This document shows, piece after piece, positions 8,044 through 15,993 of a DNA stretch of 15,993 bases. This DNA is from Methylomarinum sp. (GTDB taxonomy: Bacteria > Pseudomonadota > Gammaproteobacteria > Methylococcales > Methylomonadaceae). A model generated the notes under the pieces. That model searched no databases and was not told the DNA's origin. It saw only the letters and a program-made list of their open reading frames with translations. A program made the position numbers and the translations under genes. Numbering within the stretch: position 1 is the first letter of the stretch; each line of letters opens with the position of its first letter. The stretch lies in assembly GCA_013139755.1 (NCBI GenBank), contig WTAG01000100.1:1-15993 (forward strand), in the 5' to 3' direction.

Positions 8044-8056
8044 AAGAGGTGTTTGA

Positions 8057-9079
8057 GTGTCAAAAACATATGATATAGCTGTTGTTGGTGCAACAGGTGC
8101 GGTAGGGGAAACCATGTTATCAATTCTGGAAGAGCGTAATTTTCCAGTAGGCAAGGTTTATGCTTTAGCCAGTAGTCGTTCTGTGGGTAAACGTATTTCA
8201 TTTAATGGAGCAAGCTTAAAGGTAGAAGACCTGGCTGATTTTGATTTTTCAAAAGTACAAATTGGCTTGTTTTCTGCTGGTGGCTCTATTTCCAGAGAGT
8301 TTGCACCTAAGGCCGTGGCAGCAGGGTGTATTGTTATTGATAATACTTCTGAGTTTCGGTACGACGAAGATATTCCTCTGGTAGTGCCTGAGGTTAATCC
8401 TGAGAAGATTGCTGACTACAAAGCAAAAGGGATTATTGCTAACCCTAATTGCTCAACTATTCAAATGTTAGTGGCTTTAAAGCCAATTTATGATGCGGTA
8501 GGAATTGATCGTATTAATGTTTGTACTTACCAAGCCGTTTCGGGAACAGGTAAACAGGGTATAGAGGAGGTGGTTTCACAGACATCTCAATTACTTAATG
8601 GAAAGCCGATTACATCAAGCGTTTATCCTAAGCAAATAGCATTTAATGTGCTTCCGCAGATTGATGTGTTTATGGATAATGGCTACACCAAAGAAGAAAT
8701 GAAAATGGTGTGGGAAACGAAAAAAATATTTGCAGATGACGCTATTAATGTCAATCCAACGGCGGTGCGCGTTCCTGTTTTTTATGGGCATTCAGAAGCA
8801 ATACATATTGAGACTAAAGAAAAAATTACAGTAGCGACTATTAATCAATTATTAGAAAAAGCACCCGGTGTTACGGTTATGGATGAGCGTGTTGACGGTG
8901 GTTATCCTACGGCAGTAACCGAGTCATCAGGTAATGATGATGTGTTTGTCGGGCGTATCAGAGAAGATATCTCTCATGAGAAAGGTATTAATTTATGGGT
9001 GGTTGCTGATAATATTCGCAAAGGTGCGGCATTAAATAGCGTGCAAATTGCAGAAGAACTGGTAAAAAATTACATCTAG
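8057..9079 (+). CDS. asd: Aspartate-semialdehyde dehydrogenase
   Basis: The enzyme catalyses NADPH-dependent reduction of aspartyl phosphate to aspartate semialdehyde, the branch-point step toward lysine/diaminopimelate, methionine and threonine. The 340-residue length fits the family. The nucleotide-binding loop VGATGAVGETM is at 10-20. The catalytic cysteine Cys132 lies in the diagnostic NPNCST block, and a conserved GHSEA segment supplies the active-site histidine region. The C-terminus (INLWVVADNIRKGAALNSVQ) is typical. The GTG start at 8057 follows AAGAGG at 8044-8049. fimV follows after 69 bases, as in Pseudomonas-type gammaproteobacteria where asd or its Usg paralogue precedes fimV. 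The intact active-site Cys argues for a real dehydrogenase rather than an inactive Usg-like paralogue. Confidence 0.95.
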   Translation: MSKTYDIAVVGATGAVGETMLSILEERNFPVGKVYALASSRSVGKRISFNGASLKVEDLADFDFSKVQIGLFSAGGSISREFAPKAVAAGCIVIDNTSEFRYDEDIPLVVPEVNPEKIADYKAKGIIANPNCSTIQMLVALKPIYDAVGIDRINVCTYQAVSGTGKQGIEEVVSQTSQLLNGKPITSSVYPKQIAFNVLPQIDVFMDNGYTKEEMKMVWETKKIFADDAINVNPTAVRVPVFYGHSEAIHIETKEKITVATINQLLEKAPGVTVMDERVDGGYPTAVTESSGNDDVFVGRIREDISHEKGINLWVVADNIRKGAALNSVQIAEELVKNYI

Positions 9080-9148
9080 TCTATTCTTTGGATATATATA
9101 TTTATAACTTCCGGAAACAGACTGTGGTAACAATTGTAAAGGAGATGC

Positions 9149-11938
9149 GTGGTGCGCAATTTAACTAAAACTTTAGCGGCGGTATCATTGTTAACGCCTG
9201 CTAGTGCTTATTCTCTAGGAATTGGCGATATTAAATTGCACTCAGCTCTTAATCAAAAACTTGATGCTGAAATTGCTTTATTGGTTTCAGCTGAAGAAAA
9301 CGTCTCAGGCATTAAAGTGAGACTCGCCCCTCCAGAAAAATTTGATGAGGCAGGGGTGCCCTGGAATTATTTTCTTTCAAAAATTAAATTTGAATCTGTT
9401 GTAAGTGCCGATGGCTCAACTGTTGTTAAATTAAGTTCAAAAGAAGTATTAAGAGAACCTTTCTTAGACTTTCTGTTGGAAGTCAGTTGGGATAAAGGTA
9501 GTCTTTATCGAGAATTTACTGTTTTAGTTGATCCGCCTGTAGCATACACACAGCCAGTTGTGCCTGTTATACAAAAAGCTAAGCAGGTTGAGGTGGAGTC
9601 CAAGCCTGAACCTGTTGTTGCAATTTCTGATGTTGTCGATATTACTGTAGCGGATACTTCGTATGGCCCAACAGGTCACACAGACTCTGTCTGGAAAATT
9701 GCAGAGCAGAGTAACCACCATCCTGATGTTTCTATAGAACAAATGATGATGGCCATTTATCAGGCCAATCCTAAAGCCTTCTATAAGAAAAATGTTAATG
9801 CCTTGATGGCAGGGCAAACGTTAGCTATACCAGAGAAAGAGGTTATTCTAAAACTGTCTCAAAAAGAAGCGTTAGCCGCATTTAAACAACAGGATAATAT
9901 GTGGGCTGGGCGTGTTGATGCTAAAGCAGATGAACAGCGTGTCATTGCAGAAAAAACTCATATTAATACTCAGCTAGAGCTTAAGGCTCCGGTAGAAGAA
10001 GAGATCGCTGCATCAGTGGTTATTGTGTCTGATGATGTGAAGTTTGATGCAGCTGTAGAATCTGGTGAAGATGAGTTGGCAGTTTCTTCTAGTGAAGAAA
10101 GTCTGGCGTTGCAAGCTAGAATGGAAAAGCTAGAACAGCAATTGCTGCTGATGCAAAAAATGCTGACTTTGAAAGATGAGCAGATTGCCGCCTTGCAAAA
10201 TAAAGGACAGTTAACAGATTCAGCTATAGTCGATACTGACGATAAAAAAACAGTTAAGCCTGAAGAAAAAGCTGAGCTTAAGCAAGAGACAGTTACCAGT
10301 GAAGTTAAACCGATAGTTGAAGCTAAGAAAAAAACAGCCGAAAAAGTAGTAAAAAAACCAAAGCCCAAAAAAGTTGTTCAACCTGAACCCGAGTTGATAG
10401 CTGATTCATATGCATTGACGGTAGGTGGTATTGGTGTCTCTATTTTAGCTATACTTGGCTGGCTTTGGTGGCGTAAGAGAAAAGAGCAAGAAGAAGTTGA
10501 AACTGAGAGTATGTTTGCTTATGCAAGTGAAATCAGTTTGCCAGAATCTTCACTAGAAGAACTTTCTCATCCCGTTTTAGCTGATGAGCAGCCAACTCCT
10601 GTTACAGATGATTCGACATCTTACGATGTAGGCACTGTCGGTGAAAGTTCTTTCTTGAGTGAGTTTACACCCAGTGATTTTGATGCGTTTGATACAGATC
10701 AAAATGAGGTTGATCCTATTTCAGAAGCGGATGTTTATCTGGCTTATGGTCGTTATCAACAAGCTGAAGAATTAATGCGGCAGGCAATCATTGATCAGCC
10801 AGATAGAGATGAATGTAAGTTAAAGTTATTAGAAATATTTTACGCTAACGAGAATGCCAGTGCTTTTGAGACATATGCAACGGAACTTGTAAGTGCGGGA
10901 AAAGATAGTGATCAAGCATTTTGGGTAAAAGTGACTGATATGGGCGCTGAATTAGCACCTGAGTCATCTTTGTTTGCTGCAAAGGGTGAAAAAGCAAGCT
11001 TTGAAAGTGTGCCTCTTGATGATGAGGTGGCTTCAATTGATGATAAAAAAGATTCATTATTAGCTGAAGACACAAGAGATTCACTAACTAATGTAGACTC
11101 AGAGGAAGAAAGTAGCTCAGAAATGGATTTTGATTTGTCAGTTTTTGATGAAGATGATGATCTTGGCTCTGGTGATGAGACAGAAGTTAAAGATGATAAT
11201 GAGCTTGATTTTGATTTAAGTGTATTTGATCTTGATGATTCGACTGCTGAAAAGTCAGAAGAGATAGAAGAGGCAGAACATAAGCTTGAAGACGTTGAGA
11301 CAGTTGATTTTGATTTAAACACGCTTGCTCTGGATGATTCTGTAGCTGAATCACCGGCTGATAGTGCAAGTAAGCTTGATGAGCTGGAATCTTTTGATTT
11401 TGATCTGGATACACCTGCTGAGCTCGAAACAAAGGATCAAGAAACTGAAGAGCCAGTCTTGAGTCCAGACGTGGATACTAGTGACAGTTTAGAAAGTTTT
11501 GATTTTGATTTTGATTTAGAGGCACCTGCTGAGGTCGAAGCAAATGATCAAGAAACTGAAGAGCTAGTCTTGAGTCCAGACTTAGATAGTAGTGACAGCT
11601 TAGATAGTTTTGATTTTGATAACGCATTCCCCGAAGCCGATAGTACAAGCCCTGATAATAATGAGCCGCTTATTGAAGAGAGCGTCAGTTCAAGTAAGTC
11701 CGATGAGCTGGAATCTTTTGATCTGGATATACCAGGCTCTGAATCTGTATTAAATATAGATGCAGGTGTTTCGGATCTGACTGATATGGATGAACTGGAA
11801 ACCAAAATAGATTTGGCAAAAGCATATATTGGCATGGAAGATTTTGATGCGGCAAAGAATATTGCCGAGGAAGTACTTGAAAAAGGCAATGCTGAACAAA
11901 AAGCAGAAGCCCAAGCTATCATAGATCAATTGAAATAG
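9149..11938 (+). CDS. fimV: FimV/HubP family polar landmark protein
   Basis: FimV-type proteins sit at the cell pole and organise type IV pili, twitching, flagella or chromosome segregation. The 929-residue protein shows the full layout. A signal peptide ends near ASA at 18-20, followed by the FimV N-terminal signature (LGIGDIKLHSALNQKLDAEI). A LysM-like peptidoglycan-binding domain spans about 180-228 (SVWKIAE.., ALMAGQTLAIP) and a coiled coil about 316-351. A Lys/Pro-rich segment and one membrane helix follow at about 421-441 with a basic stop. The cytoplasmic part has a TPR-like unit near 525-580, a long acidic region rich in FDFDL motifs, and the conserved C-terminal TPR cap (ETKIDLAKAYIGMEDF..) in the last 51 residues. 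GTG at 9149 and 9152 are both possible; 9152 is better spaced from AAAGGAG at 9138-9144. It is the last gene before the terminator. Confidence 0.93.
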   Translation: MVRNLTKTLAAVSLLTPASAYSLGIGDIKLHSALNQKLDAEIALLVSAEENVSGIKVRLAPPEKFDEAGVPWNYFLSKIKFESVVSADGSTVVKLSSKEVLREPFLDFLLEVSWDKGSLYREFTVLVDPPVAYTQPVVPVIQKAKQVEVESKPEPVVAISDVVDITVADTSYGPTGHTDSVWKIAEQSNHHPDVSIEQMMMAIYQANPKAFYKKNVNALMAGQTLAIPEKEVILKLSQKEALAAFKQQDNMWAGRVDAKADEQRVIAEKTHINTQLELKAPVEEEIAASVVIVSDDVKFDAAVESGEDELAVSSSEESLALQARMEKLEQQLLLMQKMLTLKDEQIAALQNKGQLTDSAIVDTDDKKTVKPEEKAELKQETVTSEVKPIVEAKKKTAEKVVKKPKPKKVVQPEPELIADSYALTVGGIGVSILAILGWLWWRKRKEQEEVETESMFAYASEISLPESSLEELSHPVLADEQPTPVTDDSTSYDVGTVGESSFLSEFTPSDFDAFDTDQNEVDPISEADVYLAYGRYQQAEELMRQAIIDQPDRDECKLKLLEIFYANENASAFETYATELVSAGKDSDQAFWVKVTDMGAELAPESSLFAAKGEKASFESVPLDDEVASIDDKKDSLLAEDTRDSLTNVDSEEESSSEMDFDLSVFDEDDDLGSGDETEVKDDNELDFDLSVFDLDDSTAEKSEEIEEAEHKLEDVETVDFDLNTLALDDSVAESPADSASKLDELESFDFDLDTPAELETKDQETEEPVLSPDVDTSDSLESFDFDFDLEAPAEVEANDQETEELVLSPDLDSSDSLDSFDFDNAFPEADSTSPDNNEPLIEESVSSSKSDELESFDLDIPGSESVLNIDAGVSDLTDMDELETKIDLAKAYIGMEDFDAAKNIAEEVLEKGNAEQKAEAQAIIDQLK
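11411..11632 (+). repeat. Tandem 111-base duplication in the acidic region of fimV
   Basis: A 111-base (37-codon) unit starting at 11411 is followed at once by a diverged second copy starting at 11522. Shared stretches include CACCTGCTGAG, GATCAAGAAACTGAAGAG and CTTGAGTCCAGAC. Both copies encode a PAE(L/V)E...DQETEE block, a VLSPD block and a DSL(E/D)SFDFD block. It is an in-frame recent duplication within a region already built from related DELESFD(F)DL units (for example around 11376-11410 and 11700-11730). Confidence 0.85.
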
Positions 11939-11957
11939 TTGGTAGAAAAATCAAACG

Positions 11958-11984
11958 AAAAAAGCCCTTAATAGGGCTTTTTTT
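11958..11984. terminator. Rho-independent terminator after fimV
   Basis: AGCCCT (11963-11968) and AGGGCT (11973-11978) form a stem around a TAAT loop. It is extended by a run of A on the left and seven T on the right. The A-run on the opposite side makes it usable in both directions, so it can end both fimV and the convergent kinase gene. Confidence 0.9.
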
Positions 11985-12047
11985 GTGCCGGATGTATTCT
12001 CAAGTTGCTAAAGGGGCTCTGATTGTTCTTTGGCTGGAGCTAAAATG

Positions 12048-14735
12048 TCATGACTGATCTATAACATGTTTGGTGAGCTTTGATAATTGATTGCTTATGC
12101 TGTTTTTTAATGCCAGAAACGTAATAATTTTGTTTTTTAAACGATGAAAGTTAGTCGTTATTTGGGAAGTGTCCTTTTCAGATAGGCTTATTTCCATCGC
12201 TTTAGCTAGTGTCTGAATATCTGTGAATCCGCAAAAACTCACTGACCCATGTAGTTTATGCGCTATTTTTTCGGCTAAAGCAAAGTTGTTAGTTTCTAAG
12301 GCATGTTCTATTGATTGAGATTGTTGTTCTAGTTCTTTAAATAATTTATTAAATATGGTGGCTGCTAGATCGCTATTTCCTGATGTTTTTTCCATTAGTT
12401 TTGCCACATAATTTATTTTGTCCGTTTTATCATCAGCAACGATGCGATCATCGGTTAGCCATAAGCCAAGAATTTCGGACAATGGCTCTAATAAAACAGG
12501 TTTAATTAGGCATTCATCAAAACCTGATTCAATCAGGGTTTTTCTTTGGTGGCTTTGTGCATGTGCAGTAATTGCAATAACAGGTGAGTCTTTATTGATT
12601 GAATCAGACTGCTTGATTATTTTTATGAGATCTTGGCCGCTAAAGTAGGGCATTTGTAGATCTAAAAAAATGAGATCGTATTTGTTCTTTTGTAAGTAAG
12701 AAAGTGCTTCTTTGCCATTGTCAGCCAGGGTGATGTTTTTGCAATAGGTTTCAAGTTGAGATTTTAATAACAATCTGTTTATTTCATTATCATCAGCTAT
12801 AAAAATAGAAAAAGAATTTTGTTCTGGATGGTTTTCGGGACTAGTGAATTCGGGTGAAGGAAGAGAAGGCTTGGTTTCGTTACATGTATTAATAAGATTA
12901 TTTAAGTAACTGGAACGACAAGGGAGAGGTAAAATATTTTTGGATGATGCTTTTTTATGAGTGCCAAGGAAAATAATGCGGCCTTCTATTGAAAATAACT
13001 GCAGTCGGCTAGTTATACTTTTAATATCATGGGTTTTATTGTTTTCTTCAGCATAGAAAATGACAGTATATTTGTTGCTTTGATGTGAGTTGAGTTGAGA
13101 TATAGAGCTAACAGCTGTTGAATTGAAGCCAAGATGACTTAACTGTTTGATAAAGGCTTTTCTTCGTGGTTTGAAGTTGTCTATTAGCAGAATAGTGTGT
13201 TGTTGTGTTATTGGTGGTTGCTCTGCTGAGGCTAGCGCGACAGGGATATGAAACCAAAAGGTTGAGCCTATGTTGATTTGGGTGCAAACCCCCAGCTTTC
13301 CTCCTAGACGCTTAATGATGTTCTTACAAATAGTAAGGCCAAGTCCTGTACCTAGTTCATTGTTAACGGCATATTCACTTGTTTGCAAGAAAGGCTGAAA
13401 TAAATCATCTATTTGGTCTTTATGAATACCTGCACCGGTGTCTGAAATTGAAATAAACAGGCTGTTGTTTTTAAGTAAATGACAGCGGACAAGGATGTGT
13501 CCTTGATGGGTAAATTTACAGGCATTACCGAGTAAATTGGTAATTAATTGTTGTAAGCGAAGAGGGTCGGTAGAAATGAGGTCTGGAATATTATTGTCAA
13601 TGTCAATAATAACTTGAACCTTGTCTGATGCAGGGATAATAGTCGTTACGCAGTTTTCAATGTTTTCTCTAAGGCTAAAGTTTGAAATGTGGATTTTAAA
13701 ATTCCCCGTTTCGAGACTGGAGTAATCAAGGATTTCGTTGACAATAGTTAAAAGGCTGGAAGCTGATGACTTAATAAGCTGAGCTTGATCAGATTGTTGT
13801 AAAGATAATTTAGATTTTGTCAGTAGTTCGATAAAACCCAGTATGCCATTCATTGGGGTGCGTATTTCATGACTAATGTGCGCAAGAAACTGTGATTTTG
13901 TTTTATTTTGATTAATTGCTAATTGAGAACTTTTTTCCAGTGATTGATTTTTTTCTTCTAAGCTAGCCAATGTGGTATTTAATTCCTTAACGGCAAGATC
14001 AATTTGCTGCATTAAATTGTTTTGCGTTCCCTGTAGGCGCTCAGCCATAGTGTTAAAGCTTTGGCATAAGAGATTTATTTCTGATGTGTTGCTAGCCTTT
14101 GCTCGTGCATCCATTTTCCCATTAGCTAAGTCATTAGCTTTTTTTGTTAGGTTTATGATGGGCTGACTTATTGTTTTACTTAGGCGTAGAGCTAATAAAA
14201 TGGTGAATATAATGCCTGTAAAAGTCATTAAAAGGCTATTTAAAAGATAAACTTCTTGTTTTTTATGGGTGTTTTGTAGCGATAATGTCACTTTAACCGC
14301 GCCAATTATTTTTGCAGGCAGTGGGTGGGGGGATTGATCAAATGACGAGATGTTTGCCTCATCTGATGTTTGTTTTAGGGTATGGATTGTCACTGGGTGT
14401 TGGAAGTAAACCAGTTCATGCTCAGGGGGGAGAGTTGCTTGTTCTGATTGTGCTAAAGAATTGCCTAAGCTATCCAAAATATGCACAGAAACAATATCAG
14501 GGTCATCCATTAATCCTTTTGTTATTTCATTTAATACCTCTGTATTTGCAGAAAAAACACCATAGATACTGGAGATGGCAAGCTGGTTGGTGGTGACTTG
14601 GCCTTTGTTTTTTAAGACGTTTTCAAGGTCGAGATAATGGTGCTGGATAAAGTAATAGGCAAGAGAGGTGGCGAGTAGAAAGGTGGGGATAATTGCGAGT
14701 AGTAAAAGGCGAAATTGAATGCCCGTTAGATTCAT
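12048..14735 (-). CDS. barA: BarA/GacS-like tripartite hybrid sensor histidine kinase
   Basis: This 895-residue inner-membrane kinase has the BarA/GacS domain order. Membrane helix 1 is at about 9-30, a periplasmic sensor region at about 31-160, membrane helix 2 at about 163-184 and HAMP at about 186-238. A coiled linker leads to HisKA with phospho-acceptor His289 (SHEIRTPMNG). The ATPase domain has its N-box near 400-408, DTGAGI at 432-437 and GTGLGL at 462-467. A degenerate receiver spans about 513-619. A functional receiver at about 643-757 has Asp648-Asp649, Asp692 in FLDLQMP, Thr723 and Lys745. The HPt domain carries His826 (AHKLHG). BarA/GacS passes phosphate via this relay to UvrY/GacA, which activates Csr small RNAs; no response regulator gene is present here. 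It is convergent with fimV and divergent from the SQR gene. Confidence 0.85.
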   Translation of the reverse strand: MNLTGIQFRLLLLAIIPTFLLATSLAYYFIQHHYLDLENVLKNKGQVTTNQLAISSIYGVFSANTEVLNEITKGLMDDPDIVSVHILDSLGNSLAQSEQATLPPEHELVYFQHPVTIHTLKQTSDEANISSFDQSPHPLPAKIIGAVKVTLSLQNTHKKQEVYLLNSLLMTFTGIIFTILLALRLSKTISQPIINLTKKANDLANGKMDARAKASNTSEINLLCQSFNTMAERLQGTQNNLMQQIDLAVKELNTTLASLEEKNQSLEKSSQLAINQNKTKSQFLAHISHEIRTPMNGILGFIELLTKSKLSLQQSDQAQLIKSSASSLLTIVNEILDYSSLETGNFKIHISNFSLRENIENCVTTIIPASDKVQVIIDIDNNIPDLISTDPLRLQQLITNLLGNACKFTHQGHILVRCHLLKNNSLFISISDTGAGIHKDQIDDLFQPFLQTSEYAVNNELGTGLGLTICKNIIKRLGGKLGVCTQINIGSTFWFHIPVALASAEQPPITQQHTILLIDNFKPRRKAFIKQLSHLGFNSTAVSSISQLNSHQSNKYTVIFYAEENNKTHDIKSITSRLQLFSIEGRIIFLGTHKKASSKNILPLPCRSSYLNNLINTCNETKPSLPSPEFTSPENHPEQNSFSIFIADDNEINRLLLKSQLETYCKNITLADNGKEALSYLQKNKYDLIFLDLQMPYFSGQDLIKIIKQSDSINKDSPVIAITAHAQSHQRKTLIESGFDECLIKPVLLEPLSEILGLWLTDDRIVADDKTDKINYVAKLMEKTSGNSDLAATIFNKLFKELEQQSQSIEHALETNNFALAEKIAHKLHGSVSFCGFTDIQTLAKAMEISLSEKDTSQITTNFHRLKNKIITFLALKNSISNQLSKLTKHVIDQS

Positions 14736-14791
14736 TTTATAGCCTATATGATGTATAAAGAGGTGTTAGAAATAAAAGAAATGTCTTTTTG

Positions 14792-14820
14792 TTGACTAAT
14801 TAAGTAAATGCTAATATTCT
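14792..14820 (+). promoter_or_regulatory. Candidate sigma-70 promoter for the SQR gene
   Basis: TTGACT (14792-14797) and TATTCT (14815-14820) are separated by 17 bases. They lie about 89 bases upstream of the SQR ATG, in the divergent gap with the kinase gene. The -35 matches five of six consensus positions. No operator palindrome was recognised. Confidence 0.5.
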
Positions 14821-14908
14821 TTGTGAGGTAGTGCTATCTTTTAATTTTTACAAAATGCATAAGAATAATAATATCGCATTTTCATTCCAATGTGTGAGGA
14901 GAAAGGTT

Positions 14909-15993
14909 ATGGCTCGAATAGTTGTGTTAGGTGCTGGTATCGGTGGCGTTCCTATGGCGTATGAAATGAAAGAAATGGTGGGTAATGAACATGATGTAAC
15001 TATCATTTCTGATTCACCAACCTTTCATTTTGTTCCTTCTAACCCTTGGGTTCCACCCAAATGGCGCAAACCTGAAGATTTAAAAGTTGAATTAGCACCG
15101 GTAATGAAAAAGAAAGGGATTGAGTTTATTCATAAGGCGGCAGCAAAAGTTGATCCAGAGAACAATCAAATACAAATGGATGATGGGTCAACAGTTGCCT
15201 ATGATTATCTGGTCATTGCAACAGGGCCTCGTTTGGCATTTGATGAAGTGCCGGGGCTAGGGCCTGAAGGATATACCTCGTCAGTGTGTCATGTCGATCA
15301 TGCGGCGTTAGCATCTAAGGACTGGGATGCGTTTATGGAAAATCCTGGTCCTATTGTTATCGGAGCCGTTCAAGGTGCTTCTTGTTTTGGACCTGCTTAT
15401 GAATATTTGATGATTTTGGAAACAGAATTACGAAAAAGAAAAATTCGTGATCAGGTTCCTATGACGTTTGTCACTTCAGAGCCTTATATTGGACATTTAG
15501 GCTTGGGTGGCGTTGGTGATACTAAAGGGCTACTAGAAAGTGCTTTGCGTGATAAAACCATTAAGTGGATCACGAATGCCAAAGTCGATAAAATTGAACA
15601 AGGCATGATGTATGTGACAGAAGTCGATGAAAAGGGTAAGGACAAGGAAAAGTATGAACTGCCATTTAAACATTCAATGATGCTTCCTGCATTTACCGGG
15701 GTTGATGCGATTAGGAATGTGGAGGTTGATGGATTAATTAATCCGAGAGGTTTTGTTATTGTTGATAAACATCAGCGTAACCCGACCTTTAAAAACATTT
15801 ACTCAGTGGGCGTTTGTATTGCATTACCTCCCGTTGAAAAAACACCGTTACCCGTCGGGACACCAAAAACAGGTTATATGATTGAGTCGATGGTGACGGC
15901 AACCGCACATAATATTAGAGATGAGCTCGCAGGCAAAGAACCTTCTGATGTGCCTAGTTTAAGTGCGTTGTGCCTAGCTGATTTAGGCGATAC
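14909..15993 (+). CDS. Sulfide:quinone oxidoreductase, type VI (SqrF)-like (3' truncated)
   Basis: The ATG at 14909 follows a strong site (GGAGAAAGG, 14898-14906). The frame is open to the right edge, giving 361 codons, probably about four-fifths of the protein. It is a two-dinucleotide-binding flavoprotein of the FCSD/SQR group: FAD-binding GAGIGG at 8-13, and an ATG motif (VIATGPR) at 102-108. Three cysteines are placed as in SQRs: Cys127 (SVCHVDH), Cys159 (GASCFGPAYE) and Cys355 (LCLADLGD). An extra Cys303 sits in SVGVCIALPP before the EKTP.PVGTPKTGYMIE block. SQR oxidises sulfide at the membrane, delivering electrons to quinone and building polysulfide on the cysteines. The type VI assignment is from motif memory; another SQR or FCSD-like flavoprotein remains possible. 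The missing C-terminus would hold the membrane-binding helices. Confidence 0.75.
   Translation, partial: MARIVVLGAGIGGVPMAYEMKEMVGNEHDVTIISDSPTFHFVPSNPWVPPKWRKPEDLKVELAPVMKKKGIEFIHKAAAKVDPENNQIQMDDGSTVAYDYLVIATGPRLAFDEVPGLGPEGYTSSVCHVDHAALASKDWDAFMENPGPIVIGAVQGASCFGPAYEYLMILETELRKRKIRDQVPMTFVTSEPYIGHLGLGGVGDTKGLLESALRDKTIKWITNAKVDKIEQGMMYVTEVDEKGKDKEKYELPFKHSMMLPAFTGVDAIRNVEVDGLINPRGFVIVDKHQRNPTFKNIYSVGVCIALPPVEKTPLPVGTPKTGYMIESMVTATAHNIRDELAGKEPSDVPSLSALCLADLGD

Noticed and set aside
7909..8056. Possible lysine riboswitch ahead of asd
   Set aside because: The 148-base leader is too short for the lysine riboswitch fold, and only two simple hairpins are visible rather than a multi-branched junction.
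9970..11922. Several serine-rich open frames on the minus strand within fimV
   Set aside because: They arise from the Asp/Glu/Ser-rich codon repeats of fimV read backwards; the composition is low-complexity and no start signals are seen.

Overview
This window looks like a core-genome stretch from an AT-rich gammaproteobacterium. The evidence is the FimV/HubP-type polar protein directly downstream of asd, a RapA/HepA ATPase, a BarA/GacS-type tripartite kinase, and the small families DUF2288 and DUF1415. A type VI-like sulfide:quinone oxidoreductase at the right edge suggests a sulfide-exposed lifestyle. A methanotroph of the Methylococcales or a sulfur-oxidising gammaproteobacterium would fit, but that placement is inference only.

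Layout. Bases 1-3697 (+) form a tight run: the 3' end of trpS, a multi-pass membrane protein joined to it by a 4-base stop/start overlap, and rapA 26 bases further on. Bases 3698-3922 are a convergent gap holding a long imperfect inverted repeat. Bases 3923-4719 (-) are a two-gene unit, DUF2288 then a membrane-anchored retropepsin-like protease, again overlapping by 4 bases. Bases 4793-5698 (+) encode a TPR protein with an acidic Thr/Glu-repeat tail, which converges on a DUF1415 gene (5713-6276, -). A two-CBS-domain protein (6459-6926, -) follows, then a 343-base gap. Bases 7270-11938 (+) carry adk, asd and fimV, closed by a strong terminator at 11958-11984. Bases 12048-14735 (-) encode the BarA-like hybrid kinase, and a divergent 173-base region leads into the truncated SQR gene (14909 to the right edge).

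How the genes relate. Most are housekeeping: tryptophan charging, RNA polymerase recycling, adenylate balance, the aspartate-family branch that feeds lysine/diaminopimelate, methionine and threonine, and cell-pole organisation. The BarA-like kinase would normally act through a GacA/UvrY-type regulator and Csr small RNAs, none of which are in the window. The SQR would pass electrons from sulfide to the quinone pool.

I saw no tRNA, rRNA, CRISPR array, insertion sequence, phage gene or defence cassette, and I do not claim a new multi-gene system. The points most worth a second look are the inverted repeat after rapA, the repeat-driven acidic regions of fimV and of the TPR gene, the two hairpins in the asd leader, and the cysteine layout of the SQR.
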